Shown here: positions 1 through 11,557 of the stretch, piece after piece | Numbering within the stretch: the stretch's first letter is position 1 | Layout of the letters: the number at the start of each line of letters is the position of its first letter | DNA from: Pieris napi | Taxonomy: Eukaryota; Arthropoda; Insecta; Lepidoptera; Pieridae | Assembly: GCF_905475465.1 (NCBI RefSeq) | Contig: NC_062244.1 | Span: 12,208,001-12,272,000, forward strand | Reading direction: 5' to 3' | DNA length: 64,000 nucleotides | Notes under the pieces: model-generated | The model's database searches: none | What the model was told of the DNA's origin: nothing | Seen by the model: only the letters and a program-made list of their open reading frames with translations | Made by a program: the position numbers and the translations under genes

Positions 1-60
1 ATACAATGTACATTGTGTTACCTATATGAATAAATGATTTTGAATTAATTTGAATGAATG
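1..60 (+). repeat. 3' tail of repeat family B
   Basis: The window opens inside a copy of a repeat whose 3' end reads GTTACCTATATGAATAAATG followed by GATTTTGAATT. The same tail recurs at 3.9, 11.6, 37.5, 39.8, 46.2, 56.3 and 60.2 kb. Only the last 60 bases are in view. Confidence 0.7.
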
Positions 61-164
61 TCGTGTTAGAGATTAGCTGAACTTTACTTATTATATAATG
101 AAAGCAATACAATAAATATATAAAAAAGGTGTTTTTATTTCACTTAATTTTTTCACAAATTTTT

Positions 165-260
165 ATATTATTAGTTATTCTGCTATTCGGGGCGGACACA
201 AATACATAGACAAAGTCGGTCCAGCCGTTCTCGAGTTATAAGTGTTCGGAACCCCTACTT
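165..260. repeat. Helitron-like interspersed fragment
   Basis: A short stretch shares TTCTGCTATTCGGG with the Helitron-like copy at 59.2 kb and continues with a GGTCCAGCCGTTCTCGAG segment of the sort seen in dispersed lepidopteran repeats. The ends are not visible, so this is a fragment at best. Confidence 0.25.
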
Positions 261-480
261 TGTTTTATATGTTAAGATACATGGCGATATCTGTGTACGT
301 TTATATTTTGTGAGACGATGCGACATTGACATAACATTTACCACCTTCATATGAATTACGAACATTAACATATGAATTTATGTTACAGATTAACTATGAT
401 AGACAACTAGATACTTCTGAAGTAAAAAAAATATACAATAAAGATTCAAGCACTGAAAAACTAATTAACTTGTCATGTTG

Positions 481-524
481 CTTGACTGTGATTGGTGAGT
501 TGCTGGTGACCAATCACAATCAAG
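481..524. repeat. 16-bp imperfect hairpin
   Basis: CTTGACTGTGATTGGT at 481-496 pairs with ACCAATCACAATCAAG at 509-524 with one mismatch and a 12-nt loop. It may be the remnant of a foldback element; no function is implied. Confidence 0.6.
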
Positions 525-605
525 CGATAGTTGTCCCGTTTTTCAACTGTACATTCTAACTCTGATTGTGTTCTATCGTTTTTACATTCGACATGTATAT
601 ATATA

Positions 606-862
606 GCAGTGTTGGCCTAGTGGCTTCAGCATGCGACTCTCAACCCTGAGATCGTAGGTTCGATAGCCGGCTGTACGCCAATGGACTTTCTTTCTATGTG
701 CGCATTTAACATTTTCGAACGGTGAAGGTAACCATCGTGCGTCAGGCACAGAAGGCTGATCACCTACTTGCCTATTAGATTAACAAATGACCATGAAACA
801 GATACAGAAATCTGAGGCCCAGACCAAAAAAGGTTGTAGCGCCATTGATTTATTTATTTTTA
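606..862 (+). mobile_element. tRNA-derived SINE, Metulj-like
   Basis: The copy starts with a tRNA-like head: an A-box-like TGGCCTAGTGG and a slightly decayed B box, GGTTCGATAGCC. It then runs through TTTCTATGTGCGCATTTAAC, the ACCTACTTGCCTATTAGAT segment, and ends in GGTTGTAGCGCCATTGATTT. At least nine more copies lie in this window in both orientations. The name Metulj-like is from memory of butterfly SINEs. Confidence 0.8.
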
Positions 863-3660
863 GACATGTAAGCGAAGCAATTCAATTACTTTTAAAAAAG
901 TAAATTATTAAAATGATATAAAATATCTGGTTACATTGTCTATGTTATATAATATGTACCTTCAAGAGATGCATGGATATCATAGCAAAACTACTGAATG
1001 GATTTTACTATTTAACATTTTACAGACTTTTTGTTTTGGCTAAATACGAGTTGCCTAGAAGAGATGTTGCTCATAGAGGCTTATTGTTTATGTGTATAAT
1101 AAAGTGAAAATAAATAACACAATAGGTATGTATGATAATATTAGCACCCAAGCTGTTATATAATTTTATATCGCGTGCATTGTAAGCATATTCGTAAGCA
1201 TTTGTTACCCAAATGCTCTGCTTGGCGGTTGTCAGTTGGCAAATTGAATACAATTTATCATGCGATACGCTGGTATTTTTCGCCGACAAAATATTATAAT
1301 CTTTATTTATATTTCCTACGATTATTTTGCGGGTTTTAGATTTAGAATCCAGCCTTGAAATGTGTATAACTAACTTAAACATATAACTCAAATAAACATC
1401 TAATGACAAATAACTTAACCAATTTGTTAATGACACTAGAAGGAACTAGCGTTTAAGATACAGTTTAAACGCTAGTGCTCATAGAATTATTTTATGTACG
1501 ATGTTAACCAAAATTAATACTGTAACTCAACGGTTTATTTATTTAATTAGTTCGGACAATACGGTTCGTTGACAATAGGCAAAGGTTTATAAACTTTAGA
1601 ATGTAAGTACAAAATGTAATTGTTTTTGCGTCAAATAAAGTGATTTTTAATCATTTTCTATTAATTAGTTACGGTATCATCAAAAGCAATACAAAAGATC
1701 TCTAGCTAACCAGTAGCACTTAAAAAAAATATAATTTGGGCACATATGCAATTTGATTGCGTGTGATTATGGTGTGTGTCATTAATACTTATTGTCATAT
1801 AAGACGTGAAGTAAAATAGGACCTTGTTTGCGTCTGTAAATAATAAAATACACAATTTGCTTATACATCTATCGCCCTCAAAAAGCTAGGCAACGCTAGT
1901 TAGCCCATAGGTAATATATCCCTAATTACGAGTTTCACCTGTAATAGGTTTTTTCACAAAACAAGTAGTTTTGTGAAAAAAGCTAGTCCCTATTTGTTTT
2001 ATCAGCACAGTGCATATTACGCTCACACTAGACTAATTTCAAATGGCCAAGCTGATAGAGCTACAAATTGTTCTTGGCGTAGAATGTTATTTCACGAACA
2101 GTAGCTGTCTGTGTTCTCAGATAACATCGAAAATTTTCTAGTTCTGTAAAATTCGCAATAATAATATTATCTCCAACGAAATGCCGTATATTATGTTGCC
2201 TCCGACAAAATGAAACTCCACTGAATGTCTGGAGAAATTAAGCTTAAGTATTTCGCTCGAAGAAAAATATCAAATGTTGCCTTTTCTTGTGTACTGTGAT
2301 TTTGTTAAATTATTTTTGTCAACATTAGGATTCAACGGCTAACGAAATTGTCTCAGCAATAGCTTTTCATTATCCTGTGCGTGTATTTGTAATTGTGAAA
2401 TTAATTTTGTAATTCAATAAATAGACCACAGACAAAATTATTAACTCCATCATAATAACTTAATGGTGGTAACGTACTCGTATTTATAATTTTAAATAAA
2501 AATTTACTGTTATTGATTTTGATCTATAGAAAAATAGTGCCTTATGTAAGCAATGCTTTGACGCTTCATTATAGCAAGATAGCGTGTAATATTATTTATA
2601 CATATTATTTGCCAAGTTTAATAGTGGATTGGTTGATTAAATATAACTTTAACACATTCCTGCAAAGTACTTGTAAACTTGCACAGTTAGAAATCCGATG
2701 TATTCTCAGAACACGTCGAAAAGAGCAAATCGAAATCAAATTCTTGTCTCATTTAATTGACTGAAAGTGTTTTATGGAATAGTTGCGTTCACAATAAGAA
2801 GTCATTAGGCACTAGGGAGCAGTTTAATGGACCATTAAACGAACCTATAAATTAAACTTAATCATGACTAATTGGAGTAGCACAAAAGGGTACACATATC
2901 GGCATTAGTTTTAAAGCGTCCGGGTGGTCCGAAACTGGCTTTTGGATAACATAAAAATTTTGATAATACAATTTATTGACAATATATAAAACGTGAAATT
3001 ACTCCGAAGCTATTAGAATGAAATCTCATTAACGAAGCGAGGCAATCACCAAACAACCCGAAGGTAGGTTACTGTATTACTGTAGGTATGTATGCGTAGC
3101 TCTGTGAAACACACACACAGGTTTTGCTTAGATTTTTTTTTTAAATGTATGGATATGGTTTCAGGACATTAGCTGAAATGTTTCGAGTCCGCTGAAAATT
3201 TGGAGACGGTTTTATGTATTATTTGTAATAAATTAAAATTATATCGCTGCTGAACGATTTGACATTTCTTTGCTTCAACATCCAAAAAATATACGAAATA
3301 AGTACAAAGCCCTACTTTTTTTAACATTGTGTGTGTTGTGGTCACAAATTTGTATATAAATTAAGGATTTTAATTTGAAATATATTTTATTTAAATATGC
3401 AGGTCATTTCTTCGTGCAATAAAACAGTTCAGTGAATACGCTGGGCGTTGAATGAGGGGACTGTCATGAAACACTTTGACAAACATGATGGCGCGTATGG
3501 CCACTTAATGAAATTAAGTAATTCGTCAATTGCTTTGCTTGCACCCTTGTGGATATAAGATGGGGTGACGAAATTGCAAATCTTTACTATTAAGCAGGCA
3601 TGTGTCACACTAGAATCATACCAGTAATACTACGTAACTTCCAATAGAGATTGTAGTATC
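863..3660. other. Gene-free AT-rich stretch
   Basis: No convincing coding region, RNA gene or full transposon is seen here apart from the hairpin at 1949-1981. Open frames up to 121 codons occur but are rich in codons expected from AT-rich noncoding DNA and show no motifs. It looks intronic or intergenic. Confidence 0.6.
1949..1981. repeat. Perfect 14-bp hairpin
   Basis: TTTTTTCACAAAAC at 1949-1962 is followed by a 5-nt loop and its exact reverse complement at 1968-1981. No flanking family was recognised. Confidence 0.8.
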
Positions 3661-3664
3661 GTGT

Positions 3665-3892
3665 ATCGGTCAGGAGGATCACCACTCACATTGACAGAGG
3701 GCTCGCAAGTGCGTTGCCAGCCTTTTAAGAATTGGTACGCTCTTTTCTGAGGGCCTTAAGTCGAAATGGTTCGAAAATACATTTGAAGGCAGCTCCTCCA
3801 CATAGTGGTGGTACGCGGCAAGAAACTCTTAGTTGTAGGACGAGGTGATACGGATGGTATTTTGAATTCTGCCTTGACGTCCGATAATTCTG
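3665..3892 (-). repeat. CR1/Zenon-like LINE 3' fragment
   Basis: On the minus strand the fragment carries the decayed end of the LINE polyprotein (a PRTTTMW motif, matching PRTTTLWNQLP in the better copy at 62.4 kb) and the GCAACGCACTTGCGAGCCCTC tail segment. It abuts a family B tail on the right. Confidence 0.75.
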
Positions 3893-4010
3893 GCGTTAAA
3901 TGTAAAATTAGAAGCATTTCATATGTATTTATTTTGTGACGTTCATAAGTGTATGAACAAAACAAAATGTGTTTTTAATTAGAATAAATGATTTTTGAAT
4001 TTGAATTTAG
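3893..4010 (+). repeat. Repeat family B 3' part
   Basis: It shows AATGTAAAATTAGAAGCATT, then a TGACGTTCATAAGTGTA segment and the tail GAATAAATGATTTTTGAATT. The 5' part is missing and the CR1 fragment joins directly, so one inserted next to or into the other. Confidence 0.7.
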
Positions 4011-4984
4011 TTCCGTCACCATCCCACTGTCCTATTTTGAACTACTTTCAAGTATATTCAATAAAAAGTTTGTAAATTACAAGATCCCGAACAGATATAA
4101 TTAAGACATTAACCGTTTTATACCCATCTAGCACTGACAGTCTAATTAATGGGTGCAGCGATTGAAGCGCGGTGTTAAATCAATCCCCGACTTTAAGGGA
4201 GAAATGATATTTGTTCTTGTTGCTAATAGCTCGTAAATATTTCAGCGTTAGCGGACATATGCACTTAAGACAAATGGCGGTTGAAATATACATGCACCGC
4301 CACTTTGAACTTTTCACATTCGTTATGTTACCGAAGACTGAAATAACAATAGCATTATTGAGTGAGGGTTTAAAACTCAAACGGAAACCGGAGCCATCAA
4401 TTATTCCGCGGCTTGACAAATATCGCTCTTAATTTCTGCAGCACTGAATTGCTTTTTCTGTAAATTAGATTTTCGTAATTTAGATTATTATTTAGACATG
4501 AACATTGAGCACTCTGACGTGTCAAAAGTTTAATCGTTGATTTGATTTTCGAAGTCGCTGGATGATGCTTTAGAATTAATTAATTCTGATTTTATATTTC
4601 GATTTACAAATACTTATTAAAAATATTCAGTCCGGTAATCGTTACATTCTACATTTATTAACTCGTTTTACAAGTTTTTAGGTAAGTAGGTAATATAATA
4701 AGACAATAGTAATATTAAAACGGTCTGTGAACTTACTAAGAATAGGTAGAAAATCAGATCAGAACTGAAAATATGAACCAAATTGTGTTAAATTACATTG
4801 AAGAGTTAACTCGAGAAAAGTTAACGTCGGAAGAGGGATTTATTTGTCAACTTTTCTTAGATAAAACTTCGTTTGACAGTTGATTGTAAAGCCTTTTAGC
4901 TTTTTGCTGTTCGAAGTATTTATAACTGATGCTCTCGAATGGTTTATAAATAATCAATCTCATTAATATCTAATACATTTTAAT
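4011..4984. other. Gene-free stretch, unique-looking
   Basis: No repeat family seen elsewhere in the window occurs here. A 70-80 codon frame is open on both strands around 4180-4432, but it has no splice-like borders or known motif, so I do not call a gene. Confidence 0.4.
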
Positions 4985-5575
4985 TGTGTAGTGTTGGTAT
5001 AGTATACTACTAGTCGTTCCAAATGGACCAATAGATTATTGTACGTAAATAATAGTAGCACGTAGGATGAACCTAAAATTGAAAGGCAACCGGTATCACA
5101 TACTCAAGAGAAGAGAGCAAGAAACAACCGTAAATGCGCGCTTTCAGGCATAGTAAGTGTCCATCTCCAAGTTTGCAGGTAGAAGGAGACCTGGCCGCTG
5201 ACGCACGTCTTGGTTGAAAAATCTAAGACAATGGTTTGGTCAAAGCAGCAAGTCATAGTTTATGAGCGCAGTATTGGAATTAAACTAGCCATGATGATCG
5301 CCAACCTTCGCAGAGTGACGGCACTATGAGGAGAAGAAGAAGTGTCCATGGACTGTAATATAAGCCTGCTGCCTCTGTGCCCCCTGTTCTATAAGAAAAG
5401 ACCCAAAAAATGGTAGTTGAGGCAGCTCTTCTGCTTGCAAAACAGAATAATGTAAGAGATGCAGAAATGTCTCTCATATCTTAGACCCAAGAGAAGAGAG
5501 CAAGAAACGAGCGTACCAAATGTAAAAAGCGCGCTTTTAGGCATCATTACTTTCCTTAGGCAGCGGTATCACTTA
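4985..5575 (+). repeat. Compound CR1-tail variant, two tandem-like copies
   Basis: The segment at 4985-5180 (CTAGTCGTTCCAAATG, then AGAGAAGAGAGCAAGAAAC) matches, in reverse, 23.55-23.68 kb. AGAGAAGAGAGCAAGAAAC recurs at about 5491, followed by a GCGCGCTTTTAGGCAT segment and a TATCACTTAACAT tail. A short CCCCTGTTCTATAA tail lies at 5380. This is a 5' body different from the CR1 coding end but joined to a CR1-like tail. Confidence 0.5.
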
Positions 5576-5582
5576 ACATTTT

Positions 5583-5835
5583 CTTTTATATAACGGAAAG
5601 CAAACGGGCAGGAAGCTCACCTGATGTTAAGTGATACCGCCGCCCATGGACACTCACATTGCCAGAAGGCTCGCAAGTGCGTTGCCGGCCTTTTAAGAAT
5701 TGATACGCTCTTTTCTTGAAGGACCCTAAGGCGAGTTGGTTCGGAAATACTTTAGTAGGCAGTTGGTTTCATATAGTGGTGATGAGCGGCAAAAATTACC
5801 TTAAGAAACGCAAAAACATCAGGCAGGCCATTTGC
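5583..5835 (-). repeat. CR1/Zenon-like LINE 3' fragment
   Basis: Reading plus strand, the copy starts with the reversed tail (GCAAACGGGCAGGAAGCTC, ACCTGATGTTAAGTGATACC) and continues through GTGCGTTGCCGGCCTTTTAA into the reversed coding end. It faces the preceding copy, so the two tails are close together in opposite orientation. Confidence 0.8.
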
Positions 5836-6635
5836 CCTCTGTTCTATAACAAAAGACCCAAAAAGAGAGGCTGCTCATCTACTTTCAAAGAAACTATTAC
5901 AGCTGCAGAACTGTTTCTGACTCTCTGACCAATGTTCCCGGGCAATTATTGTCTAATAAATCAAAACGAATAGTCGAATATAAAACTTGTTTGTTCTAAA
6001 TGAAACTATAAAAATAATGCTTGTTTATTTTTAAATCAGATGTTGAAATGTGACATAAATATGCCGCGGAATTAAGAGGTGAAACATAAAACCGTCAACA
6101 GATCGTGATTTCTATAAAATTTCAAAACAAATCGCTAAAAATGATATTCAGACCACCCCAGTAAACGATATTTCACAGATGCTTAACGTCGCATTTACAT
6201 ATAATCTCGGCTCAAAGGAACGCCATGAGGCTCGGAAGTTGACAAATCTTTTGCGTTATTTCTGTACTAATTAGAAGCAAACGTGGGTGTCGTATGACAA
6301 ACGCAAAGACATCCGAAAGTGGGTCCGAAGATAAATCTATTGTTGAATGTTTGGAATAACTTGTCTGTTATTGGAATGTGCGCCCGAATATACCGTTATC
6401 GGAAGTAACGTTATTAAGATCGACATTACATTGTGTGTAAATATAATGACATGATAATATGTATTACATGTATTAATGAATACGAGTGAATTAATGTGAA
6501 ATTGAGTTTTTAAGCCTGCTTTTTTGTATACACACTACACAGGCTTTTACGCGTGTAATACCTGTATGACAGTAATTTGTATAATGCTATTGTAACGCTA
6601 TAGCGATTAGTTTTTTAATAAATGTAACAAATTAA
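5836..6635. other. Mostly gene-free stretch
   Basis: The first 50 bases share a CCCTCTGTTCTATAAC and AAAGACCCAAAAA segment with 5380-5420; after that nothing recognisable is seen. Confidence 0.4.
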
Positions 6636-6639
6636 GTTT

Positions 6640-6870
6640 TTGAAGTCATACTTCTTCTGACGCTTTGGAGAAAAATGATGTGATTTAATTTTTATCATGC
6701 GCGTGCACACCGTCACAAAAAAACCGACACCCTTAAATTAGCTTTCGTCAACATGTTAGTTTTTTCTATTGTTAGTGTAATTTTTTCAACAAACGTAGAA
6801 TATCATTTAAGAAAAGATTTTTTTCTTGTTACGCCCAAAAAGTATAACTTCTAACGCGTGTACATAAGTA
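6640..6870. mobile_element. Palindrome-ended MITE, copy A
   Basis: The left end has GAAGTCATACTTC (6642-6654) and the right end AAAGTATAACTTC (about 6840-6852), followed by ACGCGTGTACATAAGTAC. Between them lie the segments CACACCGTCACAAAAAAACC and TTTTTCTATTGTTAGTGT that also occur in copies C and D. There is no coding capacity. The superfamily is not identified. Confidence 0.65.
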
Positions 6871-7738
6871 CAAACTTTTTTATGTAGTATATAGGTTAAG
6901 AACACAAGAACAGAGTGTGTTGCCTTTAATAGAGACTGTAAGAAGTGAAGAACACTTTCTTATGTTAAAAATCCTTATTAGGTTAGGACTAGATCGTAAT
7001 TAACCATGATGTATTAGTAAAGACACATGTAAAATTCATCTTCATAACATAGTGGGATAATTTTTTGTTACGAAATTTTATTAAATTACGTTAATTTTCC
7101 ATTCAATAAATATTAATTATCACAATACTTACGAATTCTCCATCAATAGTTTATTCATCCTTCATTATGTTTGTCTTATATAAAGTTTTTACCTGAAACA
7201 ATAATAAATATAAGGTCTAACGTTAACTCTTTTATGCAAGTTTTAAAAGTGCTTTGGAAAGTTAGTTATCTGTAATACACAAGGACCTATGATGTTTAAA
7301 AACCCGTTTCCTACTTCGCCTTTAGGGTCACATTTGCGTGTCGTCTATATTTCCTTTAGGCAGGCTTCTGTGACCGACATAATATATATTTTTAATTGTA
7401 TACAGAATACACACGACAATAGCTCCGAGTTAAATAAAAATTACTATAGTAATGCCAAGATACCCGTGCAATTAAATCCCAACAAGTACAAACTATTCAG
7501 CTACTTTCATACATTCTCCTAATCCTTAAACAGATTGTAAGGATATCTGATACGGACCTGCTCTAATGAGAACGCCTTAATTGGATCTTATACTGTATAA
7601 ATGCGTACCAGTGTGGTGATAGAAATGCACTGCATTTTGACACACAGTATAAAACTGACATTTCCACCGTTTGTTTGATTCGATTTTTGAAAACACCCGA
7701 AAGTATTTTTGACAAATGAAGGAATGGATAGAGTAATA

Positions 7739-8114
7739 TCTATATACATATATATAATCAAACCCGTTTTCCGTTGTCAAGACATAACATGAAAACGGCT
7801 TGACCGATTTGTCTGATTTTTTTTTATAATATTCCTTGAAGTACGAGGATAGTTCTTACGGAGAGAAAAATTAAATTTTTTTTAGTAAAAAGGTTTAAAA
7901 CAACACTTTTCTATATTCCCATACAAAATATTCGTAATAATACTTAAAAGGCAATTTGAACTTTAATACCATATCATAAAGTTCAAGTGTTAGTGGAGAG
8001 GTTCCGGGAAGGTAAATTTTTATTTTTTGACATAATGTACGAGTAGCAGAATAAGTATTTAAAAAAAATTAAGAATCGACTGTTAGGCGGTACGATGTTC
8101 GCCAGGCCATCTAG
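7739..8114 (+). mobile_element. Non-autonomous Helitron, family 2
   Basis: The element starts with TC after an A and ends CTAG before a T, as expected for Helitron insertion between A and T. A hairpin (GGCG...CGCC) lies just before the end. The body (ACGGCTTGACCGATTTGTCT and a TTCAAGTGTTAGTGGAG segment) is shared with the inverted copy at 59.1-59.5 kb. No Rep/helicase frame is present. Confidence 0.7.
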
Positions 8115-9216
8115 TAGGTTTATAATAATCTGTATATAGTCTAAAACAAAGCTGTCAACGCTTTATCTTAAACTCCGCGCAAGCGGTTAGTAAAATTTAA
8201 ATAAAACATAAAAAATGCACTTCCATACACTATAAATAACTCCGTTTGAGACGAAATGGGTTCGCATACGTAATTAATGTTAAAACAATGCATTCAAATG
8301 GAAATAAAATGCTAATATAGGTTTAAAATTTATTACTTTCTTTGAGGTACAAGGAGGGATTTATTGTTATGTTTGTAACACGAGTGTTTTAACATACAAC
8401 AGCTTTTAAATAAAAGGAAGCTAAGCTTTGTCTAACGATAGGAAAATTAATTTATGTGTGTTAAGTCCCGTATCCCCGGGAAACATTACTCAATGGCTTC
8501 GAGGCATCGACCATAGCACAGCTTGCTGCTGGTTCACAATTTACGTAATATACAGCAAATCAGCTATAAAAGTTGTTTCAAAGTTCAATGAATAAAAGTA
8601 ATCTATTCAACATACATTACATAGATAAAACTGGTATGTGGGTAGATTAGGATTATAACGAAGAATAACTTACTATAAATAAATAATAATACAATTAAAT
8701 TTTTCTTCTGATAATTAGTTGATTTACAACAATTCCCTAATACAGACACAAAACATAGATGCGAATGACCACAGAACATAAAGGTGAATGACAGATCGCG
8801 CGATGACAGATTAACATCGCGCCATAAATACCGCGGTGCACAGAGCAGGTAAGCGCATAAACACAGTGTAATAAAACCGGTTTAGTTACTTACTTGGTTT
8901 ATCCACCATAAATATTCACCATAATCCAATTACTTCTTGAACAATACCATCAAAAACAATTAAACACTGCGGTTAAAACAAACTTATTATAATAATCGTT
9001 TAAGTATATCTCCAGTTCCCTTTGTCTTCAAACCATTTTCTTCCATTTCAATGGATTTCATTATAAATACATAAATTGTGTCGTTGATGTAATTAAGGGT
9101 TTGAAGATAAATATTATTATTATTTTAGCCCCTTTTTTGTAAACAATGGTTTTGAGGGCGGATGACTGTCTAACTCGTTTTAATATTTTTCGTGCTTTTT
9201 CAGACAGCTGCTATAA
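8115..9216. other. Gene-free stretch
   Basis: AT-rich DNA with no gene, repeat family or RNA recognised. Confidence 0.5.
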
Positions 9217-9487
9217 AATAAATCAATCAATGGGGCTACACTTTTAGGCCTGGGCCTCAGATATCTGTTTCGTGATATTTTTTCAATCTAATAGGCAAGT
9301 AGCTGATCAGGCTCCTGTGCCTGATACACCGTTGACTTTGCTGGGTCTAAGGCACGATGTTTTCCTTTACCGTTCGAGCGAATGTTAAATGCGCAATAGA
9401 CTGAAATTCCATTGGTGCATGGCCGGGGATTGAACCTACGACGTCAGGGATGACAGTCTCACGCTGAAGCCACAAGGCCAAAACTTC
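9217..9487 (-). mobile_element. tRNA-derived SINE, Metulj-like
   Basis: A reversed copy runs from ATGGGGCTACACTTTT through GGCCTGGGCCTCAGAT and the reversed B box (GGATTGAACC) to GCCACAAGGCCAAAAC. It is diverged from the other copies. Confidence 0.75.
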
Positions 9488-10034
9488 GTAGCTGCGTCCA
9501 TGAAAATGATATATATAAGAACGAGATAGAACGAGTCCAAGAGTGTGGTCAAACAAGACTGAACCAAGCTGATTGCCACAAAGAAAGCATATTCTTCTAT
9601 TAAGTCTCACCTTTGTGCGAAGCATGGATCAGATCATAGCGTTCCATTTTATATTCACCTTTGTTATCCATTGTAGCAACAGGGAGCTTATTAGGCTATT
9701 AAGCGAAAATATAACAGATAATTATCATCCTTAATTCGTTCTTTATATCAAATTTATTACGATCCATGGAAATTTTACCGGCGTTGTAATTAAAAAGCTA
9801 TTAGTGTGTGTAATCGAAACAGTCGGGAGAGCTTGTTGAAATAAATTAATTAGGTAACAATATAATAAGAAATTAATCAGCGTTTAAGCAGAAACTGCTG
9901 ATTTGATTTTTTAAAGGGCCTCAATGAAAGAAAATTTATAAATACGTTATAGGCATTTCCACAGCTGTATTTTTATCCGTCAACTACCTATTCCTCGACA
10001 TGTTCTGTGACAATGTCAACAAATACAAATATGA
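9488..10034. other. Gene-free stretch
   Basis: Nothing recognised; short open frames only. Confidence 0.4.
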
Positions 10035-10184
10035 ACAGTGCCATAATCGACCATAATATAATTTTCTTGGCCGGCGACTCAAATTGGTACTACCGTCGCC
10101 ATTTTTAATGTCAGACTCAGACAAACAAAATGGCGAAGGTAGTACCAATTTGAGTCGCCGGCCAAGAAAAGTATGTGGCACTGT
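10035..10184. mobile_element. Foldback MITE with 44-bp arms
   Basis: Arms at 10062-10105 and 10127-10170 are reverse complements at 43 of 44 positions around a 21-nt loop; the core is TTGGCCGGCGACTCAAATTG. Outer ends carry ACAGTGCCATA and TATGTGGCACTGT. A broken relative lies at 57.5-57.8 kb. There is no coding capacity. Confidence 0.8.
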
Positions 10185-10204
10185 TGCACGGAAAGATTGC
10201 CGAA

Positions 10205-10345
10205 ATTTAACACCAAAACCTGGTAAGGGCCAATAAAGCCATTTATTTATTTATTTACATTTTGTTGCTTTATGATATAAATATTTAACAAAATTACAAG
10301 TAAAGGAAAGGCAACTGGCGGCCTTATCGCTTTCGAGTGATCTCT
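10205..10345 (-). repeat. LINE 3' tail, family C
   Basis: On the minus strand the segment reads TGCCTGGAAGAGATCACTC and encodes the decayed end AWKRSLESDKAASC, ending in a (TTTA)n-like tail at about 10240-10257. The same end is seen at 40.2 kb (minus) and 42.04 kb (plus). It is probably an RTE-type non-LTR element. Confidence 0.65.
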
Positions 10346-10744
10346 TCCAGGCAACCACTGTGAGAAAAGAAAAAAGAAAATGTATTAAATTACATAAGGT
10401 AGGCAAAAAGTGCAAAAATACATGTATTACATATACTTGTAAAGAAAAAGAAACTAAACAGGAACAAAAACAAACAAACATTTATTTAGGCGTTAACGTA
10501 GGTATTCCTTGACCGTTGTTAATCCGTAATTAAATTTAAATACACAATAACAATAATAGAACCTTGTCGTTTCTAGTTGAGCCTAAGCGTTTGATTGCGG
10601 TCAAGAGGCTTCAAGTAGTATATATTATATTAGCAAAGTTATAGAGGTTTGCAATTTGTTCGGATTATAATATCCGTTAGATATTAATATTCAGAATTGG
10701 AGCTAATATCGAGGTATTCACAGACTTTTATTAGCTATCTCTTT

Positions 10745-11040
10745 TCATAAAAACCTTAAGTATTTTTGGGTATGGAGCAAAAAATGAGCTACACTGGCCA
10801 AGGTACAAAATAAACAGTAAATGAAAAAGAGGAAGAAGAACTTAGAAGGTGGATAGACCAAATTAAAGAAACAGCAGGTGGTACATGGCAGAGAGTGGCA
10901 CAGTGCAGAGAGGAATGGAGGGATTTGTAGGAGGACATTGCCAAAAAAGGGCCATTGCCACTCAGATACCTAAGAGAAGTTTGAAATAGAAACGTGTTTA
11001 AATGTAAATGTATCTGAATTAAAGGCTATTCTTATTATTG
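10745..11040 (+). pseudogene. RTE-like LINE polyprotein C-terminus, decayed
   Basis: Translation of 10840-10975 gives RRWIDQIKETAGGTWQRVAQ and then CREEWRDL, stop, EDIAKKGPLP. This matches the usual C-terminal end of RTE-like non-LTR retrotransposons, where a W-D-I/L...WxRVAQ-D-R-xxW motif follows the reverse transcriptase. The frame is broken by stops, and the copy ends in an AATTAAAGGCTATTCTTATT tail. Related remnants occur at 48.6, 56.5 and 61.5 kb. Confidence 0.65.
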
Positions 11041-11557
11041 TGTATAAAAATTGGATCGTTCGTTTTGTGGATAGCGGTGCGCAGATACTTCTTGCCTGTT
11101 TATGAGATCTGTACTATTTATAAGTTTTTTTTTGTACCTAAGTATGGCAATCAAAGCAATACAATGTTTCATATAATAATTCTTAATTTTTTTCCCATAT
11201 AACATTTGAAACAGTTACGATTACAATTAAGTCTCCAGTCTCAACCAGTCTCCCAATTAAAAGAAAAACCAGTCTCCCAATACCTATTGGGAGACTGGTT
11301 TCCAAGCTAGGTAAGAACCTGTGAGGTAACCAGGCTTCCATTCCACAGCAAAGTCATACTGAGTCATGACAAACAAAAAGTACATGTATAAGTAGGCAAC
11401 AAATTATAAAGTTTCTAAAAAAGGAAAGAAAAAAAACTAATCAACGTCAACTAGATTCCTACAGAAATAAAGTTGTTTGGGTGTATGTGTGTGTCTATGT
11501 GAGTGAGCGTGTGTGTGTATTACTTCTTATCTAAGGTAGGATAAAGTAAAAGTAAAA
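11041..11557. other. Gene-free stretch with hairpin
   Basis: Nothing is recognised apart from the strong hairpin at 11266-11301 and a GT-rich run near 11480-11515. Confidence 0.4.
11266..11301. repeat. Perfect 17-bp hairpin with 2-nt loop
   Basis: AAACCAGTCTCCCAATA (11266-11282), CC, then its exact reverse complement (11285-11301). Two further partial copies of CCAGTCTC lie just upstream at about 11234-11255, so the arm is also locally duplicated in direct orientation. Confidence 0.85.

Noticed and set aside
1071..1436. 121-codon minus-strand frame
   Set aside because: No motif, no splice borders, composition like the AT-rich surroundings.
4180..4432. Frames of 73-79 codons open on both strands
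   Set aside because: Double-strand openness without borders or known domains is weak evidence.
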